This document shows positions 45,676 through 56,661 of a DNA stretch of 64,000 nt, piece after piece. This DNA is from JAPKYZ01 sp033763835. GTDB lineage: Bacteria > Acidobacteriota > Terriglobia > Bryobacterales > Bryobacteraceae. The DNA is taken from positions 1 through 64,000 of the forward strand of contig JANRJS010000024.1 of the NCBI GenBank assembly GCA_033763835.1, given 5' to 3'. Under the pieces are notes generated by a model. The model did not search any database. It was not told the origin of the DNA and saw only the letters and a list, made by a program, of their open reading frames with translations. Within the stretch, counting starts at the first letter, position 1, and every line of letters starts with the position of its first letter. A program made the position numbers and the translations under genes.

Positions 45676-46614
45676 ATGCGACTGCTTTCAGTGTTTTACA
45701 TTCTTTTGCCGTCGATTTGGGGCGAGAGCCTGCCTCGAATCGTTACGCTCACCGATCCCGATCTACTCGTAAGATATGGCGGACGCATCCCTCGCTACGC
45801 AGGAGGCAACGCCATCGTCGCCGAAAGCCATGCGCGATCTTCGGCGGAGGCCGCGATCAGGCTCTACGACTTGCAGTCCGGTGCTTGGAAAACTTTGAAC
45901 GTGTGGCCGGACGGCGAGCCGGTTGCCGACCTGTTCGTGAATCAAGTGTCGCCACTCGTCGGTGGGAGGGTCGCCGTTGCCATGCGTGTGGTGAGTGGGA
46001 CGAATCAACGCGCGGAAGTCCTAAGTGTGTTCGGGCCGGCGGGGCGCTCTTCAACCCGGATTCGCACCAATCCCCTGGCCTTCGATTCGTTCGCCGTCGA
46101 TCCGCAAGGACGCTACTGGGTCTTTGGAGTTTGCCCGGACTATCTTGCCGAGCAGTGTGGCTCGGAGTACTCCACCGTTCGCGGCTACTCCCCGGACGGG
46201 CGGGAGATCGCGTCGTTCCTCCCCGCCTCGCACATTGGGCCGGACGCTTGGAAGCCGCGTTTTCCTTCGGAGACGACAAACCGGATTTTCGCCGGCGAGG
46301 GCCGGATTGGCCTCTACGCCGGTCACTTCCGCCATTGGATCGAACTCGATTACGAAGGCCACGAATTAGCGCGCGTCCCAGTGACGTTTCCCAAAGGAGT
46401 AACGGGGATTCGATTGGCGATGTCGGATTCTGGGCGAGTCTTCGCGAGTGGCAATGGCAGCGCTTCGCTGTTCGAATTAAATAAGTCAAGCGGCGAGTTC
46501 GAGCGCGTGGGCGACTTCGGCGGCTCCCTATGCGGGTACGAAAACGGATCGCTGGTGTTTATGAGCTTCGACGTGGGCCGGGAGACGCGATTCCGGTTCG
46601 TGCCGCTACCGTAG
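45676..46614 (+). CDS. Exported protein of unknown function, possibly beta-propeller
   Basis: 312 residues from an ATG with GGAG upstream. Signal peptide (LLSVFYILLPSIWGES). Repeating strand pattern with phrases such as DPQGRYWVFG, GYSPDGREIASF and MSDSGRVFASGNG, typical of blades in a beta-propeller; no enzyme motif is seen. It lies within the segment bracketed by the hppA repeats. Confidence 0.7.
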   Translation: MRLLSVFYILLPSIWGESLPRIVTLTDPDLLVRYGGRIPRYAGGNAIVAESHARSSAEAAIRLYDLQSGAWKTLNVWPDGEPVADLFVNQVSPLVGGRVAVAMRVVSGTNQRAEVLSVFGPAGRSSTRIRTNPLAFDSFAVDPQGRYWVFGVCPDYLAEQCGSEYSTVRGYSPDGREIASFLPASHIGPDAWKPRFPSETTNRIFAGEGRIGLYAGHFRHWIELDYEGHELARVPVTFPKGVTGIRLAMSDSGRVFASGNGSASLFELNKSSGEFERVGDFGGSLCGYENGSLVFMSFDVGRETRFRFVPLP

Positions 46615-46684
46615 AAACTTCCCTTTCGGGTCTTTACATTCTTAGCCGTGCACCACGCGACGCCTAAGTGACGATAGAAACTTA

Positions 46685-46740
46685 CCGTGGCGCCGTACTT
46701 CGTTTACCGCAGCTTTTACGGCATGCGGATCGAGAAGTAG
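46685..46740 (+). repeat. 56-bp direct repeat, copy 2 (hppA 3' end remnant)
   Basis: Matches 45299-45354 with three mismatches and keeps an in-frame TAG end. It sits 4 bp from the ABC-F stop codon. There is no open hppA frame ahead of it, so it is a fragment: a duplication border, an integration-site copy, or a remnant of a second hppA. Confidence 0.9.
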
Positions 46741-46744
46741 CGAG

Positions 46745-48652
<1,908 letters not shown>

Positions 48653-48658
48653 CGGAGA

Positions 48659-50203
48659 CTACTCGGCGGTATGCCGCAGCACGAGGCCGGCGCGCGCTTC
48701 CGTTAACTGCCCGCCGTCCACCATCACGACGCCGTTGACGAGCACGAAATCGAAGCCCTCGGAGAATTGGTGCGGATTCTCGTAAGTCGCTTTGTCGCCC
48801 ACTCGCGCGGGGTCGAAGAGCAGCAGATCGGCGGTCATCCCTTCGCGGATCGCGCCGCGGTCCTTGAAACGGAACGTTCGCGCGGGCATCGACGTCATGC
48901 GGCGCACGGCGTCTTCGAGGGTGAGCGCTTTGCGGTTGCGGACGTACTCGCCCAGCACGCGGGCGTTGGTGCCGTAGCTACGAGGATGCGGAATGCCTAC
49001 ACCGAACTCGCGCACGCCGCCGTCGCTCGCGACGGCCGTGTATGGGTACTTCATGATGCGGTCCACATCGGTCTCGCCCATCGAGCGGTAGACCATCTGC
49101 GCGCCGCCCGCCTGCATCAAGTCGAGGATCGTCTCGATCTCGTTCTCGATGGTCTTTTCGCGGCCCTTCATTACATTAATTTCGGAAATCGTTTTCCCTT
49201 CGTAGCTCTTCTCGGGACGGAACGAAGCGACAGCGGCATAGGAGTAATCGGGCTGCCCCTTATCGGCGAGCATCTTCTTCATCTCCGCCGCGATGCGCGC
49301 GCGAGTTTCGCCGGAGCGCAGTCTTTCGAGAACCGCCGCCGCGCCGTCGGCCAGCGCCCAGCTGGGCATCGTGATTCCCAGGTTGGTGCTCGACCGGTCG
49401 TAAGGATACTGATCGACGACGACATCGACGCCTTCGTTGCGATAGCGCTCGACCAGCGCGATCGATTCGGCGGAGCGTCCCCAAAGCTTGCGATTGTCGA
49501 TCTTGAAATGCGAAAGCTGCACGCGCAAGCCGCCTTCGCGCCCGGCCTTGATCGCTTCCTCGATCGCCGCGAGCACGAACTCGCCCTCGTCGCGCATGTG
49601 GCTCGCGTAAACGCCGCCCGACTTACCGGCGGCCTTCGACAACGCCACCACTTCGCGAGTATCGGAGTATGTGCCGGGGATGTAAATGAGTCCGGTCGAG
49701 AATCCCACCGCGCCGTCGGCCATGCCCTTCTCGACGAGCGCCTGCATCTTCTCGATCTCTTCGTCCGTAGCCTTCTTGAGCGACGTTCCCATCGCCTCGG
49801 CTCGCACGGTGTTGTGCCCGATGAGCGAAGCGACATTCAATCCCAAGCCCATCGTTTCGAGCTTCTGAAACCATGCCCCCAGGTCGGCCATGGACCCGCC
49901 GCAATTGCCCGTGACGACGGTGGTCACGCCGTCCATCAGGTAGTTGTCGCCGCGAGGAACTTTCTCGATCCCGCCTTCGATGTGCGTGTGGACATCGATG
50001 AAGCCCGGCGAGAGAACGCGCCCGCGGGCTTCGATGTCGCGGTCCGCCGTCTTGGCGTCGAGCTTGCCGATGGCCGCGATCCGTCCGTTCTTCACCGCCA
50101 CGTCGGCGGCGAACCATGGGTTGCCGAGCCCATCGACGACGCGCGCGTTGCGGAAGATCGTGTCGTAGTCGGCGGCAAGAACCAAAAGCAAAGACGCGAT
50201 CAT
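48659..50203 (-). CDS. N-acyl-D-amino-acid deacylase (D-aminoacylase family)
   Basis: 514-residue amidohydrolase. Short hydrophobic start (MIASLLLVLAADYD) suggests export. Metal-binding SPGFIDVHTHIEGG, later GHNTVR, SHMRDEG, QLSHFK and ASDGGVREFG follow the family order. It would release D-amino acids from N-acyl derivatives, but many relatives are uncharacterised. It starts one base after the accD stop. Confidence 0.88.
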   Translation of the reverse strand: MIASLLLVLAADYDTIFRNARVVDGLGNPWFAADVAVKNGRIAAIGKLDAKTADRDIEARGRVLSPGFIDVHTHIEGGIEKVPRGDNYLMDGVTTVVTGNCGGSMADLGAWFQKLETMGLGLNVASLIGHNTVRAEAMGTSLKKATDEEIEKMQALVEKGMADGAVGFSTGLIYIPGTYSDTREVVALSKAAGKSGGVYASHMRDEGEFVLAAIEEAIKAGREGGLRVQLSHFKIDNRKLWGRSAESIALVERYRNEGVDVVVDQYPYDRSSTNLGITMPSWALADGAAAVLERLRSGETRARIAAEMKKMLADKGQPDYSYAAVASFRPEKSYEGKTISEINVMKGREKTIENEIETILDLMQAGGAQMVYRSMGETDVDRIMKYPYTAVASDGGVREFGVGIPHPRSYGTNARVLGEYVRNRKALTLEDAVRRMTSMPARTFRFKDRGAIREGMTADLLLFDPARVGDKATYENPHQFSEGFDFVLVNGVVMVDGGQLTEARAGLVLRHTAE

Positions 50204-50204
50204 C

Positions 50205-51050
50205 TTAGGCGGCCAACAGGTCGAAGATGCGAATCAAATATTCGCGGAGTTGCGGGCGTGGAACGACGGCGTCCAGAAAGCCGTGCTTCAGGAGAAACTC
50301 GCTGCGCTGGAAACCTTCGGGCAACTTCTGCCGGATGGTCTGCTCGATCACGCGCGGTCCGGCAAACCCGATGAGCGCGCCCGGTTCGGCAATGTTCAAA
50401 TCGCCGAGCATCGCAAAGCTCGCCGTGACGCCGCCGGTGGTAGGGTCGGTCATCAGGCTGACGTAAGGCACCTTCGCCTCGTCGAGCTTCATCAGCGCCG
50501 CCGAAATCTTGGCGAGTTGCATCAAGCTGATCGCGCCTTCCTGCATGCGCGCGCCGCCCGACGCGGAAACGATTACGAGAGGCTGCTTGCCGGCGATCGA
50601 GCGCTCGATGGCGCGGGTCACCACTTCGCCCACCACGGTGCCCATGCTGCCGCCGATGAACTTCAGTTCCAGCGCGCAGACGTTCACCGTGTGCCGGCCC
50701 ATGCGTCCGCGCGCGCTTAACACGGCGTCGCGCAGGCCCGTCGATTCGCTCATCGCGGCCAGGCGCGACGAGTAACTTTTCGAGTCGACAAAATGCAGAG
50801 GGTCGGTAGACCGCAGATCGCTATCGAACGTCTCCCATTCGCCCTCGTACAAGACGCTCAAGCGTTCGCGCGCGTCGATCCGGAAGTGATAGCCGCACTT
50901 CGGGCACACCTGCATGTTCTTTTCGAGATCGTTGCGGAAGATCACCACGCGGCAACCGCCGCACTTCACCCATAGCCCTTCCGATTGGACCGTGCGATCC
51001 GCTTCGGGCGTGGGCGTAACGCCCGGCTTGCTGCGCTTAAACCAACTCAT
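50205..51050 (-). CDS. accD: Acetyl-CoA carboxylase carboxyltransferase beta subunit
   Basis: 281 residues. Four-cysteine zinc ribbon near residue 35 (CGGC and CPKC), then the crotonase-like core: SGGARMQEG, VSLMTDPTTGGVTASFAMLGD and AEPGALIGFAGPRVIEQT. Makes malonyl-CoA for fatty acids. The accA partner is elsewhere. Confidence 0.97.
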   Translation of the reverse strand: MSWFKRSKPGVTPTPEADRTVQSEGLWVKCGGCRVVIFRNDLEKNMQVCPKCGYHFRIDARERLSVLYEGEWETFDSDLRSTDPLHFVDSKSYSSRLAAMSESTGLRDAVLSARGRMGRHTVNVCALELKFIGGSMGTVVGEVVTRAIERSIAGKQPLVIVSASGGARMQEGAISLMQLAKISAALMKLDEAKVPYVSLMTDPTTGGVTASFAMLGDLNIAEPGALIGFAGPRVIEQTIRQKLPEGFQRSEFLLKHGFLDAVVPRPQLREYLIRIFDLLAA

Positions 51051-51084
51051 GCGTAAGTTTCTAGTCTCGCATGCGAGGCCGGAT

Positions 51085-51504
51085 TCAGCGCGGATACGGA
51101 TGTCCGCGCAAGATGGCGAAGGCTCGGTAAATCTGCTCGGCCAGCATGGCTCTGGCCATCTCGTGCGGAAACGTCAGGCGCGACAGCGACAGCAATTGAT
51201 CGGCGTCCCGCCGCCATGCGGGCGGTAACCCATCGTGACCGCCGACGGCGAACACCAGATCGCGCCCGTAGCGTTCGCCGTCCTCGAACAGCTTGACGAA
51301 ACGCGCCGTATCCAACGCCTCGCCTTCGGGATCGAGGAACACGGTTTTCGCGGAAGGGTGCTGGCCGAAAGGCGAAAACTTCTTCGGATTCACCTCCCGC
51401 ATCTCGCACGCGGAGAAGCGCGACGCGCGCCGCACGAAGTCGTCGGCGACGGCATTAAGGTTCGAATCTTTGGGTTTTCCGATGTAGTAAAGAAACGTTT
51501 TCAA
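51085..51504 (-). CDS. rlmH: 23S rRNA pseudouridine-1915 N3-methyltransferase
   Basis: 139-residue SPOUT enzyme. LDPEGEALDTARF, LVFAVGGHDGLP and the C-terminal EQIYRAFAILRGHPYPR match RlmH throughout. First gene of the rlmH-accD-deacylase-ABC-F run; 33 bp from the divergent phosphatase gene. Confidence 0.95.
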   Translation of the reverse strand: MKTFLYYIGKPKDSNLNAVADDFVRRASRFSACEMREVNPKKFSPFGQHPSAKTVFLDPEGEALDTARFVKLFEDGERYGRDLVFAVGGHDGLPPAWRRDADQLLSLSRLTFPHEMARAMLAEQIYRAFAILRGHPYPR

Positions 51505-51537
51505 AAGTTACGCCACGCTACAGTAGTGTAATAACGC

Positions 51538-53169
51538 ATGTTGCCGGAAATCGTCGTTCGCACGAGCGATGGCCAAACCAAATCTCTGAGGCTCGAAAAA
51601 GACCGTCTCACTCTGGGCCGGTCCAGTTCGAACGATCTCTCTTACCCCGAAGATCACGGGCTGTCGCGCAATCACTTGCTGGTGGAGCGCATTGGGCGCG
51701 ACTGGCAGGTGATCGACCTCAACAGTAAGAACGGCACGCTCGTAAACGGGATCAAGATCACCGCGCCCACCAAGCTAGAACCGGGTTACCGCATCAGCGC
51801 CGGGCATCTGGTGATCTCCTTCGCCGAGCCTTCGCCCAGCGTCTCAAACGAGACCGTCGTGTTCGTCGAAGGCGGGCTCGACACGCCTTCTTCTTCGACC
51901 GTAATCACTTCGCTCGAAGGGCTGTCGCGGAAGAAGGAATCCGAAAGCGATACCGGAACGGCTTCGGCTTCCAGCGAGGCGCGCCGGACCGCGGCGTTCG
52001 CGAAAGCCAGCGCGGAGTTGTCGGCGCAGCGGTCGGTGGACGACCTCTTTCGCGTGATTATGGAGCAGGCTCTGGAGGCGGTGGGCGCGACGCGCGGCGT
52101 GCTGATGACGCTCGAAGGCGAGGAGAAGCTCACCGTGCGGGAGGCGCGCGGCGAAGGGTTCAAAATCAGTTCTTCGGTGCGCGACAAAGTGGTTCGGGAG
52201 CGGCAGTCGCTGCTGGTGCGCGACACGCAGCTCGGCGCGGATTGGGCGTCGCAATCGATCGTCGACGCCAGCGTGCGCAGCTTCATGGCCGTCCCGCTGC
52301 AGACGCAGGATAAGGTGCTGGGGCTGATCTATCTGGATTCGTCCACGCTCAAGGAGTTTGCGAAAGACGATCTGGAACTGATGACGCGAATGGCGAACAT
52401 CGCCGCCATCCGCATCGACGCCGCGCGAGTCACCGACGTCGAGGCGGAGTTGAATCGCGCCGCCGTAATCCAGCGCGGCTTGTTGCCTTCGGCGCCGCCC
52501 AACGTGCCCGGAGTGGAACTGGCGGGCTACAACTCGCCGTGCCGTACCGTCGGCGGCGACTACTACGATTTCTTCGCCTATCCCGACGGGCGCGTCGCCC
52601 TGATCGTCGCCGACGTGGCGGGCAAGGGAATGTCGGCCGCGATGCTGATGTCCAGTTTGCAGGCGCGCGTGCAGGTATTAGCCGAGGAGCCTTCGGATTT
52701 GGCGGCGATGGTGACCCGTTTGAATTCCGTCGTCGCGAAGAACTGCCCGGCGAATCGCTTCATCACGTTTTTTATCTGCGTTCTCGATCCCGCAAGCGGG
52801 GAAGTGAAGTACTGCAACGCGGGTCACAATCCGCCGGTGCTGGTTCGAGCGGCGGGCGGCAACGTGGAGACGCTGGCCGGAGGCGGCGTCATCTTGGGTA
52901 TTCTCCCCAAGGCGCAATACTCCGAATGCACGACGCACATGGAGCCGGGCGATGTGCTGATCCTGTTCTCCGACGGGGTGACGGAAGCGATGAAGGCGGG
53001 CGAGGACGAGGAGTTCGGCGAGGAACGTTTGGCCGAAGTGGCGGTAAAGAATCCGAATTTAAACCCCGCGCAGTTGATCGTCGAGATCAATCGGGCCGTT
53101 TCCGTGTGGTCCGCCGGAGCGTCTCCCGCCGACGACGTAACGCTCGTCGTCGCGCGGCGGAAGGGCTAG
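51538..53169 (+). CDS. FHA-GAF-SpoIIE-type protein phosphatase
   Basis: 543 residues. FHA domain at about 1-100 (LGRSSSNDLSY, LSRNHLLVER, NSKNGTLVNG) binds phospho-Thr; GAF at about 155-300; PP2C/SpoIIE domain from about 305 (PCRTVGGDYYDFF, VADVAGKGMSAAMLM, DDVTLVVAR with the metal-binding Asp residues). It would dephosphorylate an anti-anti-sigma-like partner in response to a ligand or phosphoprotein. Partner genes are not adjacent. Confidence 0.93.
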   Translation: MLPEIVVRTSDGQTKSLRLEKDRLTLGRSSSNDLSYPEDHGLSRNHLLVERIGRDWQVIDLNSKNGTLVNGIKITAPTKLEPGYRISAGHLVISFAEPSPSVSNETVVFVEGGLDTPSSSTVITSLEGLSRKKESESDTGTASASSEARRTAAFAKASAELSAQRSVDDLFRVIMEQALEAVGATRGVLMTLEGEEKLTVREARGEGFKISSSVRDKVVRERQSLLVRDTQLGADWASQSIVDASVRSFMAVPLQTQDKVLGLIYLDSSTLKEFAKDDLELMTRMANIAAIRIDAARVTDVEAELNRAAVIQRGLLPSAPPNVPGVELAGYNSPCRTVGGDYYDFFAYPDGRVALIVADVAGKGMSAAMLMSSLQARVQVLAEEPSDLAAMVTRLNSVVAKNCPANRFITFFICVLDPASGEVKYCNAGHNPPVLVRAAGGNVETLAGGGVILGILPKAQYSECTTHMEPGDVLILFSDGVTEAMKAGEDEEFGEERLAEVAVKNPNLNPAQLIVEINRAVSVWSAGASPADDVTLVVARRKG

Positions 53170-53175
53170 CGCGAT

Positions 53176-53904
53176 TTGGAATCGATCAGCGCCTTTTTCC
53201 CCGCTTACAACGACGCTCCTTCGCTGCCCAAGTTGATCGGCAAGGCGTTTGAGACCTTGATCGCCACCGGCCGCGAGTTCGAAGTGATTGTCGTGAACGA
53301 CGGCAGCGCCGACGACACCGGCGAGGTATTGCGTACCTTGCAGCTCGAGCACGGCGAACGGCTGCGCGTGGTCACGCATCCCGAGAATCGAGGCTATGGC
53401 GGAGCGCTCCGCTCAGGATTCGCGGCGGCGCGCAGCGATCTAGTCTTTTACACCGATGGCGACGGGCAGTACGACCCCGGCGAACTTCCGAAACTACTCG
53501 AGCTGATGAAGCCGGGCGTCGGACTCGTCAACGGCTACAAGCTGGAACGCAACGATCCCGCGCATCGCATCTGGATCGGCAACGTCTACAACGCCTTCGC
53601 ACGCCTGATTTTCGGCATCCGGCTGCGCGATGTCGATTGCGATTTCCGGCTCGTCCGGCGGCACTTAGTGGAGCGCATCCAACTGACGGCCACCAGCGGC
53701 ACGATCTGCGTCGAATTGGTGGCGAAGCTGGAACGGGCGGGCTGCGTCGTCGCCGAAGTGGGCGTGCATCACTACCCGCGCCTCCACGGGCGGAGCCAGT
53801 TTTTTCGAATCAAATCGCTGGCTACGACCTTCTCGCAACTAGTGCGCCTTTGGGTGCGGATTCACCTGTTCTTATGGCCTATCGCATCGGTCTGGCCGAC
53901 CTGA
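53176..53904 (+). CDS. Glycosyltransferase family 2 (dolichol-P-mannose synthase-like)
   Basis: 242 residues. GT-A motifs AFFPAYNDAPS, VIVVNDGSADDT and YTDGDGQYDP (metal-binding DGD), with later DCDFRLVRR. A hydrophobic C-terminus (LWVRIHLFLWPIASVW) may anchor it to the membrane. TTG start. First gene of a glycan cluster with overlaps throughout. Confidence 0.88.
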   Translation: MESISAFFPAYNDAPSLPKLIGKAFETLIATGREFEVIVVNDGSADDTGEVLRTLQLEHGERLRVVTHPENRGYGGALRSGFAAARSDLVFYTDGDGQYDPGELPKLLELMKPGVGLVNGYKLERNDPAHRIWIGNVYNAFARLIFGIRLRDVDCDFRLVRRHLVERIQLTATSGTICVELVAKLERAGCVVAEVGVHHYPRLHGRSQFFRIKSLATTFSQLVRLWVRIHLFLWPIASVWPT

Positions 53905-54938
53905 AGGCCGCGCTCGCGGAAACCGAACCGGCGTGGCGGGAGAATCTCGCGCGCGTGCACGAGCGCTCGCATTACATCTTAGGCCCCGAAGTCGAGGCGT
54001 TCGAGCGGGAGTTCGCCGCCGCGATGAACGCGAAACACGCGGTGGGTGTCGCGAGCGGTTCGGACGCGATCGCGGTGGCGCTACGGGCGCTCGGCATTCG
54101 CGGGGAAGTGCTAACGAGCGCGCTTACCGCACCCTTTACGGCGGTGGCGATTCGGGCGGCGGGCGCGCAACCGCAATTCGCCGATATCGATCCCGAAACG
54201 CTGCTTGTCGATCCCGGAGATCTTGCGGACCGCGTTACGAAGCGCACGCAAGCGATCGTCCCGGTTCATCTTTATGGGCAGCCACTACGGCTCGGGCCGC
54301 TCAAAACTCTCAAAATTCCCGTCCTGCAAGACGCTTGTCAGGCGCACGGGGCGCCGCTTACCGGACTGCGCGCATACAGTTTCTATCCGACCAAGAATCT
54401 TGGGTGCCTAGGCGACGGTGGAGCCGTGGTGACGGACGACGCCCGTTTCGCGAAGCGGCTTCGGGAAATTCGCGATGGCGGACGCCGCGGCGGACAAGTG
54501 GCGTTTGTCGAAGGAATCAACTCACGGCTCGACGAAATCCAGGCTTGTTACTTGCGGGCGTTTCTGCCGAAGCTCGGCGAGTGGAACCGGCGCCGCCGCC
54601 GTCTGGCCGCCATATACGACGCCGCGTTCGAGGACTTAGAGTCGGTCCGGCCCGTTCGGCGATGGCCTTGCAGTGTCGTGCATTTGTATGTTGTCCGGGC
54701 GCGTCGGCGCGACAAGCTGAGAGAGCATCTTGCGGCCAAGGGGATCGCAACTGGAGTTCACTACCCGCAACCGCTCCACCTTCACCCCGCCTTTGCGGAT
54801 AATGGATTGCGCCGCGGCGATCTTCCTCACACCGAAAAGGCCTGCCGGGAGATCGTTTCCCTTCCTTTACACCCGTTTCTTGACGATTTTGATGTGGAAA
54901 GTATTGCCAATGAGGTCCGGACCTTCTATTGTTGTTAA
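53874..54938 (+). CDS. DegT/DnrJ/EryC1/StrS sugar aminotransferase
   Basis: 354 residues, PLP-dependent type I fold. Substrate-phosphate binding ASGSDAIAVALRALGI, LTAPFTAVAI, PVHLYGQP, DACQAHGA and the Schiff-base lysine in FYPTKNLGCLGDGGAV. Makes an amino sugar on a nucleotide. Begins 31 bp inside GT2. Its last 250 bp are less GC-rich than the rest. Confidence 0.93.
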   Translation: MAYRIGLADLKAALAETEPAWRENLARVHERSHYILGPEVEAFEREFAAAMNAKHAVGVASGSDAIAVALRALGIRGEVLTSALTAPFTAVAIRAAGAQPQFADIDPETLLVDPGDLADRVTKRTQAIVPVHLYGQPLRLGPLKTLKIPVLQDACQAHGAPLTGLRAYSFYPTKNLGCLGDGGAVVTDDARFAKRLREIRDGGRRGGQVAFVEGINSRLDEIQACYLRAFLPKLGEWNRRRRRLAAIYDAAFEDLESVRPVRRWPCSVVHLYVVRARRRDKLREHLAAKGIATGVHYPQPLHLHPAFADNGLRRGDLPHTEKACREIVSLPLHPFLDDFDVESIANEVRTFYCC

Positions 54939-55927
54939 CAATCTTGGTCTTGGGATACGTTGGGACCCGAGTCCTCGTAACGGGTGGACTCGGATTTATC
55001 GGTAGCAATTTGGCCCTGCGGCTCGCCCGTGAAGGGGCGATCGTCACGGTCGTCGACCCGTGTGTGCCGGGGTCCGGCGGCGACCGCGACAACATTCCGC
55101 GCGATTCGGACATTCGTGTCCTTGAGGTCGATATCGCGCACGCGCACCGGCTGCGCGCCGAGATTTCGTCGGCGGATGTGGTGTTCAATTGCGCGGGCGA
55201 GATCAGCCACATCGACAGCATGCGCAACCCGGAGCGCGATCTGGAGTTGAACACGCGCGCCCAGCTTTGCTTTCTCGAAGCCGTGCGCGATTGGCGTCCG
55301 GGCGTACGCGTTGTGTACGCTTCGACGCGGCAAGTGTACGGGATCCCGCAGTATCTGCCGGTCGACGAAAAACATCCCGTCCATCCGGTGGATTACAACG
55401 GGGTCCACAAGTACGCCGCCGGGCAATACCATTTCATGCTGACCCGCAAGGGCGAACTCGACGCCGTCGTTTTGCGGTTAACGAATGTGTACGGACCGCG
55501 GATGTCGATGAAGGCGATGAACCAGGGCTTTCTGAGCGTCTTTCTCAAGCGCATGCTGGACCGCGAGCCGATCCTGGTTTACGGCGACGGCATGCAGCAG
55601 CGCGATCCGCTGTACGTGGACGACGCCGTGGAAGCGTTTCTGCTGGCGGGGCTTATGACGGACCCTGGGGATCGCCTTTTCAATGTCGGCGGCGGCGAGG
55701 TTCTCACCTTGGGAGATATCGCGAACATCGCTTCGGAGATCGCCGATCTGCCGCCACCGGCGCTGGTTCCGTTTCCCTCGGACCGCAAGTCGATCGACAT
55801 CGGCAGCTACTCCACCGATTCTTCGCGGTTCGAGTTTGCTACCCGATGGCGCCCGCGCGTACGGTTCGCCGACGGGTTGGCGCGCACCTTCGCGCATTAC
55901 CAGGTCCGGCAGGAAGCGCCGGTTTGA
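54929..55927 (+). CDS. NAD-dependent sugar epimerase/dehydratase, extended SDR
   Basis: 332 residues from a TTG in the DegT 3' end (TTGs at 54941 and 54947 also possible). VTGGLGFIGSNLA is the NAD loop. RLTNVYGPRM, DPLYVDDAVEAF and FNVGGGEVLT are typical. At the active site the sequence is YNGVHK, where the usual YxxxK motif aligns as Asn-x3-Lys; the same Asn occurs in a subfamily I know from memory (VNGINK). It may therefore act by an altered mechanism. Confidence 0.88.
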   Translation: MLLTILVLGYVGTRVLVTGGLGFIGSNLALRLAREGAIVTVVDPCVPGSGGDRDNIPRDSDIRVLEVDIAHAHRLRAEISSADVVFNCAGEISHIDSMRNPERDLELNTRAQLCFLEAVRDWRPGVRVVYASTRQVYGIPQYLPVDEKHPVHPVDYNGVHKYAAGQYHFMLTRKGELDAVVLRLTNVYGPRMSMKAMNQGFLSVFLKRMLDREPILVYGDGMQQRDPLYVDDAVEAFLLAGLMTDPGDRLFNVGGGEVLTLGDIANIASEIADLPPPALVPFPSDRKSIDIGSYSTDSSRFEFATRWRPRVRFADGLARTFAHYQVRQEAPV

Positions 55928-56661
55928 ATCCGGCCGAGTTCGCGAACATCGCCCGTGTCGAGCGCGAACTTTGGTGGTACCGCGGTATGGAGCGCATCTT
56001 CCTGCGTTTCGCCGCGCCCTACGCGCCGCCCGCCGGATCGCGAGTAGTCGAAGCGGGCTGCGGTACGGGCTATATGTCGCAGCGCATGGCGGAACATTTT
56101 CGCTGGCAGATGTTTCCGGCGGATTTGAGCGGCGACGGTCTGCGCTATTCCCGGCTCGACCGCCGCGCCCAAGCCGATCTTCGCGCGATGCCGTTCGCGT
56201 CGTCGAGTTTCGACGCCGTCGTGTCGCTGGACGTGATCGCCCATCTTGCGCCGCCGGACGACCGGCGCGCGTTCGGCGAATTCGCCCGCGTTTTGAAGCC
56301 CGGCGCTCCGCTGCTGTTGCGAACGTCGGCGCTCTCTTGGTTGCGCAGCCGCCACTCGATGTTCGTCGGCGAGCGGCAGCGCTATACGAAGGCGAAGCTT
56401 CGCACGTTATGCGCCGCCGCCGGTCTGCGGGTGGAGCGGCTAACGTACCTGAACTCGATTCTGCTGCCCGTGGCCGCGTTCAAGTTCCGGGTTTGGGAAC
56501 CGTTGACGAACGCCCCGCCCGCCAGCGGTGTCGCCCCCGTGCCGCGATGGTTAAATTCGACGCTGGAAAAAGCTCTCGATATCGAGAACGCTTTGCTTGG
56601 TGCGGGCGTCAATCCGCCGCTCGGCCAGTCGCTTCTGCTGACGGCGCGGAAACCCACTTGA
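55924..56661 (+). CDS. SAM-dependent class I methyltransferase
   Basis: 245 residues from a TTG overlapping the epimerase stop (TTGA). N-terminal RVERELWWYRGMERIF is common in methyltransferases of lipid-linked glycan loci. SAM-binding VVEAGCGTGYMSQRM and VSLDVIAHL are clear. Its last 53 bp lie antisense to the end of the MFS gene. Confidence 0.9.
   Translation: MNPAEFANIARVERELWWYRGMERIFLRFAAPYAPPAGSRVVEAGCGTGYMSQRMAEHFRWQMFPADLSGDGLRYSRLDRRAQADLRAMPFASSSFDAVVSLDVIAHLAPPDDRRAFGEFARVLKPGAPLLLRTSALSWLRSRHSMFVGERQRYTKAKLRTLCAAAGLRVERLTYLNSILLPVAAFKFRVWEPLTNAPPASGVAPVPRWLNSTLEKALDIENALLGAGVNPPLGQSLLLTARKPT

Noticed and set aside
45543..46484. Alternative 313-codon frame over the exported protein
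   Set aside because: Arg/Ser-rich shadow; the signal peptide, ribosome-binding site and strand pattern support the 45676 frame.
48767..50374. A 535-codon plus-strand frame across the deacylase and accD genes
   Set aside because: It runs antisense through two recognisable genes and shows no family features.
51505..51537. CTACAGTAG palindrome between rlmH and the phosphatase gene as operator
   Set aside because: Only nine bases, with no second copy or clear promoter match.
54928..54942. ATTGTT-GTT-AACAAT inverted repeat and a TTGACG/TATTGC pair just upstream as an internal promoter
   Set aside because: It lies in coding overlap of two genes and no supporting signal was seen; probably base-composition chance.
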